Shown here one piece after another: positions 11,853-22,655 of a stretch of 64,000 bases of DNA; position 1 is the stretch's first letter; each line of letters opens with the position of its first letter. A program made the translations under genes and the position numbers. Under the pieces are notes generated by a model. The model saw only the letters and a program-made list of their open reading frames with translations. It had not been told where the DNA came from and made no database searches. Origin of the DNA: Lasiosphaeria ovina (Eukaryota > Ascomycota > Sordariomycetes > Sordariales > Lasiosphaeriaceae); assembly GCA_033439765.1 (NCBI GenBank), contig JAULSN010000003.1:3348001-3412000 (forward strand). Direction: 5' to 3'.

Positions 11853-13474
11853 ATGGGCTTCGGCGGGGACGCCCCTTGGGCATTGGGGGTGATGTGGTTC
11901 TTGACGGCGCTGGTGTTTGTGTTTCTGCTCCTCCGGCTGTACACTCGCATCGTGTGCTTGGCCGCCTACGGGCTAGACGACCACGTCTACCTCGTCGCCT
12001 TTGTACGTTTTTCTTTTCTGTCCTGTCGACGGCTAGGGCAGTAGTGATTCGCACTAATACTCTCTCCCTAACCCAGGTGTTCCTTCTCATCTACAACATC
12101 TTCATCCACGTGGCCGGCACGTACGGCTTCGGGCAGACGCTCGCCGAGATTGGCGACATGGAGCGCGCCGTGAAAGCCACGCTGTACGAGTGCATCGGCC
12201 AGGGCTTCGCCATCGTCGGCATGTCCATCGCCAAGGCCTCGCTCGGCTTCTTCCTGCTCCGCCTCGTCACCATCCAGTGGCACCGCATCGCCATCTGGTG
12301 CATGATGACGCTGGTTGCGCTGGCCTCTATCGGTGTGTACTCTTTTCCTGCTGTATTTGACGCTCACATATATGCAGAACAAGCTGACCCTGCCCCAAAA
12401 GCCCAGGTCCTGTGCTTCTGGCTCAGCTGCGTCCCGCTGGACTACGTCTACGACCGCCGCATCCCGGGCGGCCGCTGCCCCATCGACACGCGGCCGACGT
12501 CGTACATTCTCTGTGGTGAGTGTGCAGCGTAGCTTTGTCTTGCATACACTGGCTTACCACGTTGCCCCTTTCTTGTATAGTGTCGACCATTCTCGCCGAC
12601 TTCTTCTACGCCACCTTCCCGTGGGTCATCGTCTGGCCTCTCCACATGGGGAAGCGGGAGAAGCTCACCATTGCCGGCAGTATGAGCCTGGGCTTGATGT
12701 TAGTCCCCCCTTTGTTTCTCAGTCATGTTAGTGGTCGTCTGACACGCCTCAATAGCGCCGCCGCCGCTGGCATCAAGCGGACCACCGAGGTTGAGGGCCT
12801 CTACTCGCCCGACTATCTCAGTAAGCACATCCCATCCACCTGTCCCTGCCCCCTATCACTGTCACTGCCTCTCGCTCTGCCCCGCTAACCCATCCACCCC
12901 ACCCACAGAGACGAGCGTTGGCCTGATCGTGTGGTCGGCGGTGGAGATGGCGGTGACGCTGATCTGCATCGGCATCCCAGTGTGCCGGCCGCTGTACAAG
13001 CGCATGTTCAAGCGGCTGCGCAACGGTGAGGGATCGTCGGGGGGGTACCACAAGCAGTCGGGCAGTAACAACAACAACAACCCCCACCAAAACGACTCGT
13101 CGTACGTGCTGCGGACCATTGGCGGCGGCGCCGTCGGCGCCGACGGCAAGCCGCTGCCCCTCAAGAAGGCGGCCAGCGCCAGCGGCACCGTCAACACAGC
13201 CACAGACAATGACGGCGGAAAACGGAACAGCGACGACATCAGCTTCACCGACGTCAAGATCGGCGTCAACGGGCCGTTCACGCGCACGACGGTCGGCCGC
13301 GGCCGCCGCAGCAGCGTGGCCGACAACACGTCCGACGAGGAGATTCTCGACGAGTACCGCCAGAGCCAGCGGCAGCAGCAGCGGCGTCCGTCGGATCTCG
13401 AGGACGGTGAGGGCCGGACCAAGCCTCCGCACGGCATCACCGTCACCGAGTCGTACCGCGTCGAGCGGACCTAG
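11853..13474 (+). CDS. Rhodopsin-domain seven-TM membrane protein (PTH11-like/SAT-type)
   Basis: Six exons (11853-12002, 12077-12332, 12378-12515, 12581-12698, 12756-12820, 12909-13474) total 1293 nt = 430 aa with all phases consistent. Introns are 45-88 bp with GT-AG borders. Seven hydrophobic segments occupy residues about 8-300. The fungal rhodopsin-domain signatures are an early RLYTR/GLDDHVYL loop, the GQGFAIVGMSIAKASLGFFLLRL helix region, an LDYVYDRR-type loop and the ADFFYATFPW helix. The C-terminal about 130 residues are hydrophilic, Ser/Asn/Gly-rich and likely cytoplasmic. No N-terminal CFEM cysteine domain is present, so it belongs to the larger CFEM-less group. The role is presumably surface or environmental sensing; the ligand is unknown. 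Intron 2 (45 bp) is the least certain junction. Confidence 0.85.
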
Positions 13475-14506
13475 CTGCGAAGCGACTTGGGCCCGAGGGT
13501 GGAAAGACAGCGGAAGCGCAACTGCATCTCGGGGTGCATGTGTATATGGTATGGAATATGGAATATGGTATATCGCTTCCTGGTTCAAGGTGTGCGTGTG
13601 TGTATATATACAGGTAGACCGGTGTACATAATAGATGGGCCATGGACTGTGACGGTGGCCGGGCAGCCAAAGGGAAAGGAAAGGAAAGGAAAGGAGACAG
13701 TCTCTCGCAGCTTCATGCATCTGCTTATACATTGTCGTCAACAACAAAACAATAGTTTGTCACCATGGGGACTGTAACCAAGACGGCAGACTACCTACTC
13801 ACGACATACGTGCAAGTATTGTGAGGGGCTTTAAGACTTTCATTCTCCTCCGCCCTGAAAGGGAGGACTGTTGTCGAACTAGGTAAAAACTGAAAAGTGA
13901 TAACCCTAGATCATGTCGCGTCCGCCGTGTTCTATTATTCTTACGCACATGCCACCTGGCAATGAACATACTCATATGCAAACACCCCACAAATCCCACT
14001 CAGAGCCCGCCCTGCCCCCTATCGTGATTACTACACCACGAATTATATGCTCACATTCCCGGATTCCCGCGAGCGAACCACCTGATGGATCAGAGTTGAA
14101 GCTCATATTTCACTCGCTCAAAACCCTAATTAGGTCCCGGAACCATTGCAGGCTAAAACCAGGTTGAATAAGGTACCCACCTAACCAGCGGGCGCGTCTT
14201 GATAATGTAAACTTCTTTGCTTGTACAAAACACGTTTAAACACAGCCGAAACCTGGTTCCAGGTTTCGAATGCTATCCGCCCACAAACACACCCTACCCC
14301 TGTCTCTAATTCATAACACGTTTAAATATCAGCTGTGACTTGACTCAGGTAGTTTGAACGCTCTAGGGACAGAAGAATGATTCGGTAAAACTATGTTTGG
14401 GACAAAAGAACGGAGAAAGAAGAAGCACACCGAACCGCCTCGCTCTCAACTTTTCAACCCCTCAAAACCACACCCCCCATCTCCCATCCAACCACCATCC
14501 CTCCTC
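13475..14506. other. Convergent 3' intergenic region with simple repeats
   Basis: Between the stop codons of the receptor gene and the DUF3237 gene. It contains a TATGGAATATGGAATATGGTAT stretch (13548-13569) and an (AAAGG)n-like run (about 13668-13695), with AT-rich DNA after 13.9 kb. No coding potential recognised. Confidence 0.5.
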
Positions 14507-14953
14507 TCACTCCTTCGCCGCCCGGGGACTCTCGAGCTTCCAGGACTTAACGAAGACATAGGCACCCCCGTTCCCGACGGTGACCACGGCGACGGTCTTG
14601 ATGTTGTTGAGGTAGTAGTACTTGTCGCTGCCCGTCTCGAAGGCGAGGTGGATGTGGACTTTACCGCCGGGCTGCTGGGGCCCGCCGCCGGTCACCTGGA
14701 TGTCGGCGCCGTCCGACGTGCGGATCTGGTACCGCACGTTGGCGGCGAACACGTTGGTCTTGGGGTCGATCAGGCCAAAGTCGGCGCCGACGGGGAGGAC
14801 GGTGCCTGTTTGCGCAGGTCGGTGGATTTGAGATTCCAAGGTTGAGAGGGTAGGAAACATACCGTTGATGCTGGGCCCCTTGAACGTGCCGCCGGTGACG
14901 GGGTACACGACGCGGTTGCCGTGCGGGCCGGGGCCGACGGGGATCGGCGTTGC
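14507..14953 (-). CDS. DUF3237-family protein, 5' exon not resolved
   Basis: Two exons are clear: 14953-14863 and 14805-14507. They are separated by a 57-bp intron (GTATGT donor, CAG acceptor) and joined in frame through GPSINGTVLP. They encode about 129 residues of the DUF3237 beta-barrel, with the signatures PIPVGPGPHGNR, GGTFKGP, GADFGLID, RYQIRTSDGA and YYYLNNI. Family members are about 150-160 aa, small and mostly uncharacterised. Only some 20-30 N-terminal residues are missing. An acceptor-like CTCCAG ends at 14954, so a short first exon probably lies upstream. I could not find one resembling known N-termini. Either a short exon is cryptic, or the gene has lost its start. Confidence 0.7.
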   Translation of the reverse strand, partial: ATPIPVGPGPHGNRVVYPVTGGTFKGPSINGMFPTLSTLESQIHRPAQTGTVLPVGADFGLIDPKTNVFAANVRYQIRTSDGADIQVTGGGPQQPGGKVHIHLAFETGSDKYYYLNNIKTVAVVTVGNGGAYVFVKSWKLESPRAAKE

Positions 14954-16050
14954 CTGGAGAGCTTTGCCCAGCAAATTGGATATTTAATAACAAAACTTTG
15001 CGCTCCACAGACCTCGTTCGTCGGATGTGTCGTGCCAGGTTCGGAGGACACGCTTCGTACCGCCGGCGCAACGGCGATGCAGACGTGGTTGTATTCGCGC
15101 AGCTTCCAACGGCCTCGATCTGTGTGTGGATATTGAACGGCAATCCATGTTCTTAATGTCTAAAATAACGGCGACTGTTTGAGCCGTTAAAGCCGTTGTA
15201 AATGGACACGAGGCTCTCACGTAGCAGAGTCCCCATTTTTGCCATCATGTACGTAGTATCGGCATCGTATGTTCTTGTGTCGTCGGTCGCGCAAAGGCCT
15301 CAAACCTGGCAACAACATCTCCAAAAACAGGGCAATTGTCACAAGCAGATTCCGATGCCGGGCCACGACGTCGTCCCCCAGACATCACGGCGAATAATGC
15401 CCATTAAATCCGTCGAGCTCTTGGGTATTGGTTCCGAACTGATCTGCAAATGGCTAACACAACATTTAAAGACGTTATTGTTCGTGCAGTTGAAGAGTGT
15501 TGTTGTGGGAAGCTTGGTCTCCACTCCAGGGCGGGTAGGGCTGAGGCACCGTTGCAAGTGGTTGTTTCGGCAGCGGCCACCCACTGCGGAGGTATCACTG
15601 AGGAAAATAAAATAAAAATAGGAAAAGCACCCCAAAGAAGGAGGAAAATTTAAAAACCATCAGCGGGGCTGCCACAGGACTCGTAGTGTGATTAGCTTTC
15701 ATTTTGGTGATGCTGTTTTATCGAAAATTATCTCTGCAAATGAGTCACAGAGAAGGTCCTGTGGAGACGCCCGAATTTTGTTCTCACTCTCTTTTGATCT
15801 TTGATCGAACTTTCAGGTGTCTTACTGTAGGTGGCGGGGCATTAAGGTTTCGCGTTGCGGAGCACTGCACTTCCGTACCTACAAACCAAAAGAAAGTGGG
15901 CTCCACTCAGTCTAGGAGAGGAGAAAGACTTGTTTAAAATTCCATCTGCTTAGAATTGATGGATGCGCAAATGTTAACGCTTGGAAGGAACCTTGGCTGT
16001 TTGAGTAAAATTGGTGTAACGCAAAAAGAAAAAGAAAAAAAAATGAGATT
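14954..16050. other. AT-richer stretch upstream of the DUF3237 gene
   Basis: May include the missing first exon and promoter of the DUF3237 gene. A 137-codon open frame on the + strand (15202-15615) lacks any recognisable motif and has no Kozak-like context. Nothing else identified. Confidence 0.35.
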
Positions 16051-16138
16051 TCTCCCCGACCGGAATCGAGCCGGTGACCTTTCGGTATACAAACAAACAT
16101 TTACAGCCGAACGTGATAGCCAACTACACCACAGGGAG
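16051..16138 (-). tRNA. tRNA-Tyr (anticodon GTA) with intron
   Basis: Read on the minus strand, a full cloverleaf forms. A 7-bp acceptor stem (CTCCCTG with CGGGGAG) has the C1:G72 pair that identifies eukaryotic tRNA-Tyr. The D arm is GTGTAGTTGGCTATCAC. The anticodon stem TTCGG/CCGAA encloses CTGTAA (anticodon GTA) plus an intron of about 14 nt at the canonical position after base 37. The T arm is ACCGG-CTCGATT-CCGGT and the discriminator base is A. The T loop has C at position 54 instead of T, giving a slightly non-consensus B box. Nuclear tRNA-Tyr genes normally carry an intron. Confidence 0.88.
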
Positions 16139-17289
16139 TTGATTCGTTGAAGGGGGGGTAAAAACTGGGGCTTATATAACCAGTCCCCACTAGTGGCAAA
16201 ACGTCCCACTTACACGCCGAATTATCGAGACTTGTCTACTGCATTTTACAACTCCTGTTCGCCTGCTTAGAGAATTAACGAGAAGACGAGTCTATTATTG
16301 CTACCAAATAGGCTCCTACAGGGCCGGGGAACACATAGAGGATCTTATTCAACAACACTGTAGATATGTCGTATTACACGGCTTGAACGACGACAACTTG
16401 AAGATAAAAAGTAGGCTCTATTTTTCTACTCACAGTGTTATGCTCCCACTCCAAGCTACCGGGACATTGCAAATTCTGCCTAGGAGAGCGGGCCCGAGGC
16501 TGAAGGTGAGGCATGCTGCCGAGACTCGGATATGAAGTTCAGTCTGACTGGTCTGCTTATAGAACTGAGGGAAAAGCATATATTAGTTCGGGATCCATCG
16601 AATATGGTGGAGAATAGGGAGACAGCCTGCTGCCTGTTACTGCCACCATTTCCAAGATGCCTCTCTTTCACCGTTTTGGAGATACCTTAAGGTTTCGAGC
16701 AAGACTATAGCAGGATCGGTGGCTTTCCGGCCTGTAGACTAGAGATTGATGAACTTTAAGCTTCGTTCGTGGTAGTATATATAGGTATGTGACCCCCCCC
16801 CTCCCCCCCCGACATCCTAACCTCTTTTTGATCTGGGAACCAGTCATCACCTTTCACAACAGAGCAGGATAGTTGTGTCTACGAGCAATTATCCAGACCA
16901 CTCCAACCAACGCAGGGAATACAGCTCCTACTCAAATCTACGACTTGTTTTGCTTCTTCGTTTCCCTTATTTCATTATTTATCCCCCCCTTTCCTGGTTG
17001 CTCTCCCCAATCTTCCTCTGTAACAAACAGCAGAAACACTTTGCGTTCCAGCGGCTACCTCTCACCCTCATCTCTCTTGATCGACGCCGGATAGGCGGGG
17101 CAACATCTGACGTCTACGCAACAGCTATCCATCTGCGTCGCCGTCAAGAGGTCGACGGTTGAGAATTCATGGAGTTCGCTGGATTCCGTGGAGGAGATGA
17201 GGTTGTTGTACGAGGCGACTTCTGATGAGCCAGGGCACCCACTGGCCTTGGAAGGTGCGTCATGAATTGCCCAACACTCTCTATCAAAA
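16139..17289. other. Low-coding stretch between tRNA-Tyr and the gag relic
   Basis: AT-rich with a C homopolymer interrupted by T (about 16793-16811). No gene seen. A reverse transcriptase/integrase region would be expected downstream of the gag block if the element were complete, but none is recognisable here. Confidence 0.4.
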
Positions 17290-19779
17290 TCCCGCCCGCC
17301 TAACCTGGTTGGTATGCTCTCTCGAAACGGGGCTGGCGACTGTCTTGTGGACCAGTGGAACGAGGTCGCCAATCCGATTGGTTGCGGGTTATTATAGTTG
17401 CCACGGTTGAACCCACCACGGTTCCAATTGCCGCGTGCTCGCGTTGGTTGACTTCCACGGCTAGCCCAATTGCCGTTGTCGTTCCATGACGATCTGTTGT
17501 TCTAGCTGCTTGGTCGATTGTCATTCCGCTGGTAACCGCCGCGCCACGACATTGGACGGTTTTCATTGTTCCATCGGCGGCTTGGCTGATTGTCCTCAAT
17601 GTCGTTTCCGATGTACGCCTCTTCTTCTGATGCCAAATTGGCCTCAAATGAGTTTGGGGTTGGATTCATGCGGCAACGCCAACAGCTTGTCCTTTGGAAA
17701 ATCTCCTCGCAGGATTCGCGCGTTCAACGATGCCTTATGGCCTGTCAGGTCATCGATAAGCTTCGCGCGATGGCTGTTATATCGCTGGTCCATGTGGGTG
17801 ATGAACTCGTCAGTGGTCATGTCGTACGGAGGTTCAATGACTGTGTACCGCAGTCCGGGGTAGAGCATGTGCCAGACTCGCGTGAGCATGGTGTGCATAT
17901 TGGTTTCTCCAGCTTCCCTTGCCAGACGAATTTTTTGCATGGCTTTGGATCGAATGTCGATACCTGCCAAGACATCCTCGTATGACACAGTGAGATTCTC
18001 CAGTTGTGCGAGTGCGATTGAGAGTGGTTTGCGAAACTTGATCTGGATGGCTGTGAGCCAGGCATCGATGCTGACTTTCATGGCTGTGCGCTGTTCCTGG
18101 GTCAATTGACCTGTGTACTAGGTTTGCGCTTCTCCCTTGAAGAGCTGGTTTAGGTTCTGGCGAATGAAGTCCTGGCGCGCTGGAGTGGTTGTACATGTAG
18201 CATCTCTGATAGCTTCGGCGAATAGGGTGGGTGATCGATAGTGAATGTCGGAGCCGATCAAAAACTGATCTCCTTCGGTATAGATGGAGGTGTCTGCGTT
18301 GGGCATAAAGTATCCGCAAGACGACAGTTTCCATCCTTGTAGGCTACTACCCTAGTTTCCCTGTGCCTGGTTGACTGCTGCTGCGATGTCGTTTACAACG
18401 GCTTGTGATCCTTCTCTCCAGAAGGCTTGCATCGTCTGCGCGACTGTTGCGGAAACCAAGCGAATCAGTCTGTCGTCCTCGTTTGGGTCATTATTGTGAT
18501 GAGGGCGACGAGGCGGCGATGGGGGTGGCGGGGGTGGCTGGTTCGCTGGAGGCGACCTTCCTCCGTCATTTCCACCGCCTGAGCTACTGCTTACTCCAGG
18601 TGCTTGGTCTTGCTGAGGGTTGGTTTGAGGCCGGTTTCGCCAAGTAGCTGGGTTGGACATTGTGATGACCGGCTGGGGACTTGATGATAGTCGTGTGGTT
18701 CGTTCCGATAATGGAGGTAAGGTCACTTTGACTTGCTGGATTTGTTGATGCTCTGCGGGGGTTGGAGCTGACGGGAGTGGCACTGGTGATCGTGGTAGTC
18801 CGAGCAAAAAGCGTTTGGAAAAGCTGGCTTTGGGTGTCTCTTCGTTCCAATGTGGCTGCCAGGTCCCGGGCAGTTCGTCAGCGTCGGTCAACGATTGAGT
18901 AGCCGGAACCAGCTCAATGGATTCTACAATGGACTGGGATACTGCTTTGGCTGTGGATGCAATGGTTTGCCACAGAGGCGGCTCCAGTGGCTGTGCTGGT
19001 TGTACCAGTGGTAGCTGATCAAGCTGTGGGAGAGGCCGTATCGGTATAATTGGCCGCGGGACTGGCTTAACTGGAGAATCAGGGAGCGGTGGTAGGTGCA
19101 ATGGAGAGACAATTGGTGATGATGGTTGAGTTCCTGGTTGCGACTTGGGGTCTGCGAGTTGCTTCAGTCTTCGCATACGTCGTACAAAATCTTTTGCTTG
19201 CTCCACGGGTGCGGGTAGGGCGTCCACCAGGCTTTGATCAGAATCTGAAGAGTCCAAAATGAAGCTTGAGCGGGAAGGTGCGAGTGGATTTAGTATAGTA
19301 GTAAAGTCGAATGCTGACGTGTCCTTTGAACCGTAACCAGCAATGGAAGGTTAGTTCGCGGTCCGCGCCAAAGTTTGACTTCGCACTAGCGGTTGTGTTG
19401 GAGGAAGTCGTACCACCGGCACCGGTGGTGGCCCAGTCAATGGATCCGCGGACGATGTCGACGACGCTGATCCCTCAATGATTGTTTTTAGCTGACGTTG
19501 GTGTTTGAGGAACTTGGTGAAGATGCCCTGAGGTACGTGTGGATCTAAAGTCCACGATGGTGGGTATGTGGGTAGAGCTGATCTGCCTGAGTTGCGGCTT
19601 TGACGCGAGGAAGCTGATGCCTCGGACGATGCATTGTGGATTGGTTGAAGCTTCAGGAAGTCGTCCAACGCTTGTAAGTCTTGGGTTTTTGTCTTCGTGA
19701 TCTAGCGGGTTTGAGGTTGTTTTTGAATGAAGTCTGATACTTGTCGTAGGTTCTCGATGTCCTTGGAAGACAAATCCAT
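17290..19779 (-). pseudogene. Retroelement gag-like pseudogene
   Basis: From an ATG at 19779 one frame runs for over 2 kb, interrupted by stops at 19702-19704, 19351-19353, 18352-18354, 18118-18120 and 17644-17646. It then shifts by one frame for a basic tail with another stop at 17502-17504. Between stops the protein is coherent. A Pro/Ser-rich N-terminal half and a polyproline stretch (about 18500-18560) lead into a helical capsid-like block (17650-18110). The tail is Arg/Gly/Asn-rich (RGG-type). This layout fits a Gag of a fungal LTR retrotransposon. No zinc knuckle, reverse transcriptase, integrase or clear LTR pair was found, so only the gag part remains. A TGGTGCC string upstream (about 19892-19898, minus strand) could be a primer-binding-site remnant, which is speculative. 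The stops mostly replace CAG/CAA/CGA codons. Confidence 0.6.
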
Positions 19780-19905
19780 GGAGTTGGCGGCTGGTCACAG
19801 TACGAACCAACGATCTACTCGTGCCATGAGCAGACGGCGATCAATACTGGGGATTGATAGAATGGGTGCAATAGGTCAAGCCTGTTGTCTGGGCACCATT
19901 GTTGG

Positions 19906-20155
19906 ATGCAAATGGGTCCGCATCAGGGGCTGGAACAGAGTTTGGGCATGCCGGCGGCAAACTGGCCGATGAGCCAGGCCCAGGCCCAAGACGATGGCCT
20001 AGTGATGGGGTAGCAGAATCTGGGCAACATGCCGGACGCGGCTGGGTGGCAGCAACAGCAGCAGGCAGCAGCAGCGGCGATGAGGAACGGCGGCGTCAAT
20101 ACGCGGCAGCAGCAGTTCCAGCAGCAGCAGCAGCACCGCCATCACCACCACCACA

Positions 20156-20222
<67 letters not shown>

Positions 20223-20936
20223 GCGGAAGCAGCAGCACCGGTTGCACCGGCAGCAGATGGGGTATAACAGCGGCGCAGCTACCGGCGGCGTGGGCATGAT
20301 GGGAGGAGGAGGGGGGTATGCGGCGGCACAAGTGGCGGCGCCGGAACTATAGTTCACTGGCCGCGCATTTGACTTCAACTTTATTGGAGTCCCGGATGCG
20401 GCACTCGATAGCAACAGCGGCGGCGGCGACCCAGGATAGCAGTAGCAGCAGCAGCAGCAGCAGTTCAACAACAGCAACAACGACGGGGTTGCCTTTCCAA
20501 CCGTGCAGCAGCAGCAGCTGGCCAACAACAACGGCGTTGCCTTTCAGGGCAGGGCCGGTCCGGTCATGCAGTAGGTGTTCAACAACGGCGGGGTTATCTT
20601 TTCGCTCGTGCAGCAGCAGCTCAACAATAACAACGGGGTTGTCTTTACGGAAGGGGCCATGCCGGACGCGCCGCCGCCGTCCTATGCCAACGGACAGGCA
20701 GTAAACGGCCTCGAGGCTCCGGGGTATGACGCCTCAGGACAGCAGCAGCTGATTAATAACAACGCGACGGGGTTGCCTTTCCGGAAGGGGCCGTTGTTGC
20801 CGCACGCCCGCCGCCCTATGCCACCGGACAGGCAGTGAGCGGCCTCGAGGCTCTAGGGTATGGCGTACTAGACATGCAGCTAGTGGACCTCGACATGTAG
20901 CTGGACCGCTATAGGCAGCTGTTATTCGGCCAATAG
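19906..20936 (+). pseudogene. Decayed Gln/Asn-rich (polyQ) protein gene
   Basis: A single frame reads as a low-complexity, Gln/Asn/Met-rich protein beginning MQMGPHQGLEQ. Then come a polyQ block with His run (20041-20220), QQQQLxNNNGVxF-type repeats, and a repeated NGQAVNGLEAPGY module (20692-20740 and, one frame over, 20826-20870). The end is near LDRYRQLLFGQ at 20935. In-frame TAG codons at about 20007, 20350, 20440 and 20572 sit where CAG would continue the glutamine-rich pattern. A 1-nt shift near 20810 moves the last module out of frame. No known family recognised. The composition is that of a prion-like or transcription-associated disordered region. It could be an old gene or cargo beside the retroelement. 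Confidence 0.45.
20158..20214. repeat. (CAG)19 trinucleotide microsatellite
   Basis: Nineteen uninterrupted CAG units, in the glutamine reading frame of the surrounding decayed gene. Shorter CAG runs occur at 20047-20075, 20104-20135 and 20439-20465. Confidence 0.97.
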
Positions 20937-21307
20937 ATAGTCGGAGGCTTCGCGGGACCGGCAAGGTGACGAGAGGGAGGATGCTGGGGGGCAGAGTGCA
21001 GGGCGGGGAGCCCAGTACATAAAGGATGGCGTGTTTCTTTTTCTTGTTGTTTTTGATGTTCTTGTTTTCCCTTTCCCCCTTTTCTGGATATACTTACGTA
21101 ATGACATGTGCATGGCGGGCAAGCGGGGAATTCTGTTTGGAATAGCGTAGCTCAAGGCCTCAGGCTGGCTTATTTTCTTTTTGGACCATATGGACATTTC
21201 CTTTGCCTCACACCCCTAACCAGGGGCAGCTTGTTGTAAATAGTGGAATTACCTATAAAAAAGTGGTTAAGCAGCATACAAATACATGCGAGACCGTTTC
21301 ACACTCG
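20937..21307. other. Intergenic, no gene seen
   Basis: AT-rich 3' flank shared by the Q-rich relic and the esterase gene. It contains a T-rich run (about 21030-21085) and no coding sequence. Confidence 0.45.
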
Positions 21308-22655
21308 TTACAGACGCCACACCTTATCCTTCAACCATCTTCCAACTTCGGGGGTATATGCTTTTGTCTTTACTACGGCGTCCGCGATGGCCTCCTTACC
21401 GCCCATAAGCGCCCTGAAACCCTCGCTGTCGAAGCCGTGGAGCACGTCCGGGACGAGCAACCACTTGACGCCGCCTCCGTCCCAGTTCTCCTCAAACGCG
21501 AACCGCTCGTCGGGCTCCGCCGGCGCAATGCCCTCTAGCTCGCCAGTCCGGGCAGAAGGTTCTGTTTCGCGCCCGCAGACGCGCAACTTTGCGTCTTTGC
21601 TCTTGCGGTCGGGCATCTGCCGCGCCGCGTTTCTGCCGCCACCGTGGGACTGGACGCCTTCCCGCGCAAGCCGACACGCTAGCTGCCAGCTCTCGAATGC
21701 CAACATGTCCAGCTCGGCAGCCACGATGCCGATAAACGGCGGCAGGTCCGCGCGCTGGGCAAAAAGAGGGCTGAGCAGCGGGTCGCGCAGGTCGTGGGCA
21801 TACGGAATGTACGTCCAATCGAACGTAGGGGCAAGACCAACGAGTCCGTCGGTAGAGTCACCGCGAGGGGAGGGAAGCGAGGGCTTCCAGGGGCGGTTGG
21901 CAAGCTTCTCGTTCGGCGGCACGCTAAGATCCAGCACGCCATAGACGCTGAGTGCGGCCGCGGGGGCGAGCGGATGGGAGCGAACGCTGGGCAGCTGGCT
22001 CACGCTGAGCGACAGGTTGCCGCCGGCCGAGAAGCCAAGCAACGCGGTGCGACTGAGGCCGGACGAAGCCGTGCGGGGGCGGCGGTCGATGGGGATGGAC
22101 TCGTCGGCCAGCACGGCAAGAAGCAGCGCTTCAACATCGTGCACTGCGGTGGGGAAAGGATAGCCGGGCGCTTTGGAGTAGTTCAGGGCGACGACAAGCA
22201 AGTTGTTTTCATCAGCAAAGGCGCGGTTCCACGCGTCGTCGTCACTGACGTGTCCGAGGCAGAAACCGCCTCCGTGGATGGTAAAGAGGGTTGGAAGTGG
22301 GTTGTGAGAGGTCACGTCGTAGGAAGCGGGAAAAAAGATGCTGTCCGATGCTCTTGGTTAGGCTCTGAACGATGCGTGCGTGTGTCGGGAACGAACCAAC
22401 TCACCGAACTGGAAGTGTTGGCCGGGGCTCGTATGTCTTCACGATATTGGGCCCCCCCTCCGGCGGTTGAAAGTATTCCTTCCACTCGCGCATCCACATC
22501 ATGGGAGCCACAAACCCCTTGATGGTATATATTTTGCCTGCATGCGCCAGCCTCGACAGCAGGCCTGGTGTTTCGCACTTCACAGTATCCTCCGTGGCGG
22601 AGCCACGCTCGACCGGCGAGCGCTGGGAGGACCCATTGGTGGAGTTAGCTGCCAT
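21308..22655 (-). CDS. Alpha/beta-hydrolase, HSL-type esterase/lipase
   Basis: Exons 22655-22405 and 22340-21308 join in frame (GTGAGT donor, CAG acceptor, 64-bp intron) to 427 aa. The oxyanion-hole motif HGGG is at residues 106-109 and the nucleophile elbow GFSAGG at about 186-191 (Ser188). The catalytic Asp is probably in AELDM, and the His lies in VLHGF near the C-terminus. This is the hormone-sensitive-lipase/GDXG (abH_3) family, which hydrolyses short-chain esters or similar small substrates. An insert rich in charged residues sits between the core and the final His strand. No signal peptide, so it is likely intracellular. Divergent from the F-box-like gene. Confidence 0.88.

Noticed and set aside
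15202..15615. 137-codon plus-strand frame
   Set aside because: No motif or homologous pattern, AT-rich surroundings, and it overlaps where the DUF3237 5' exon should lie on the other strand.
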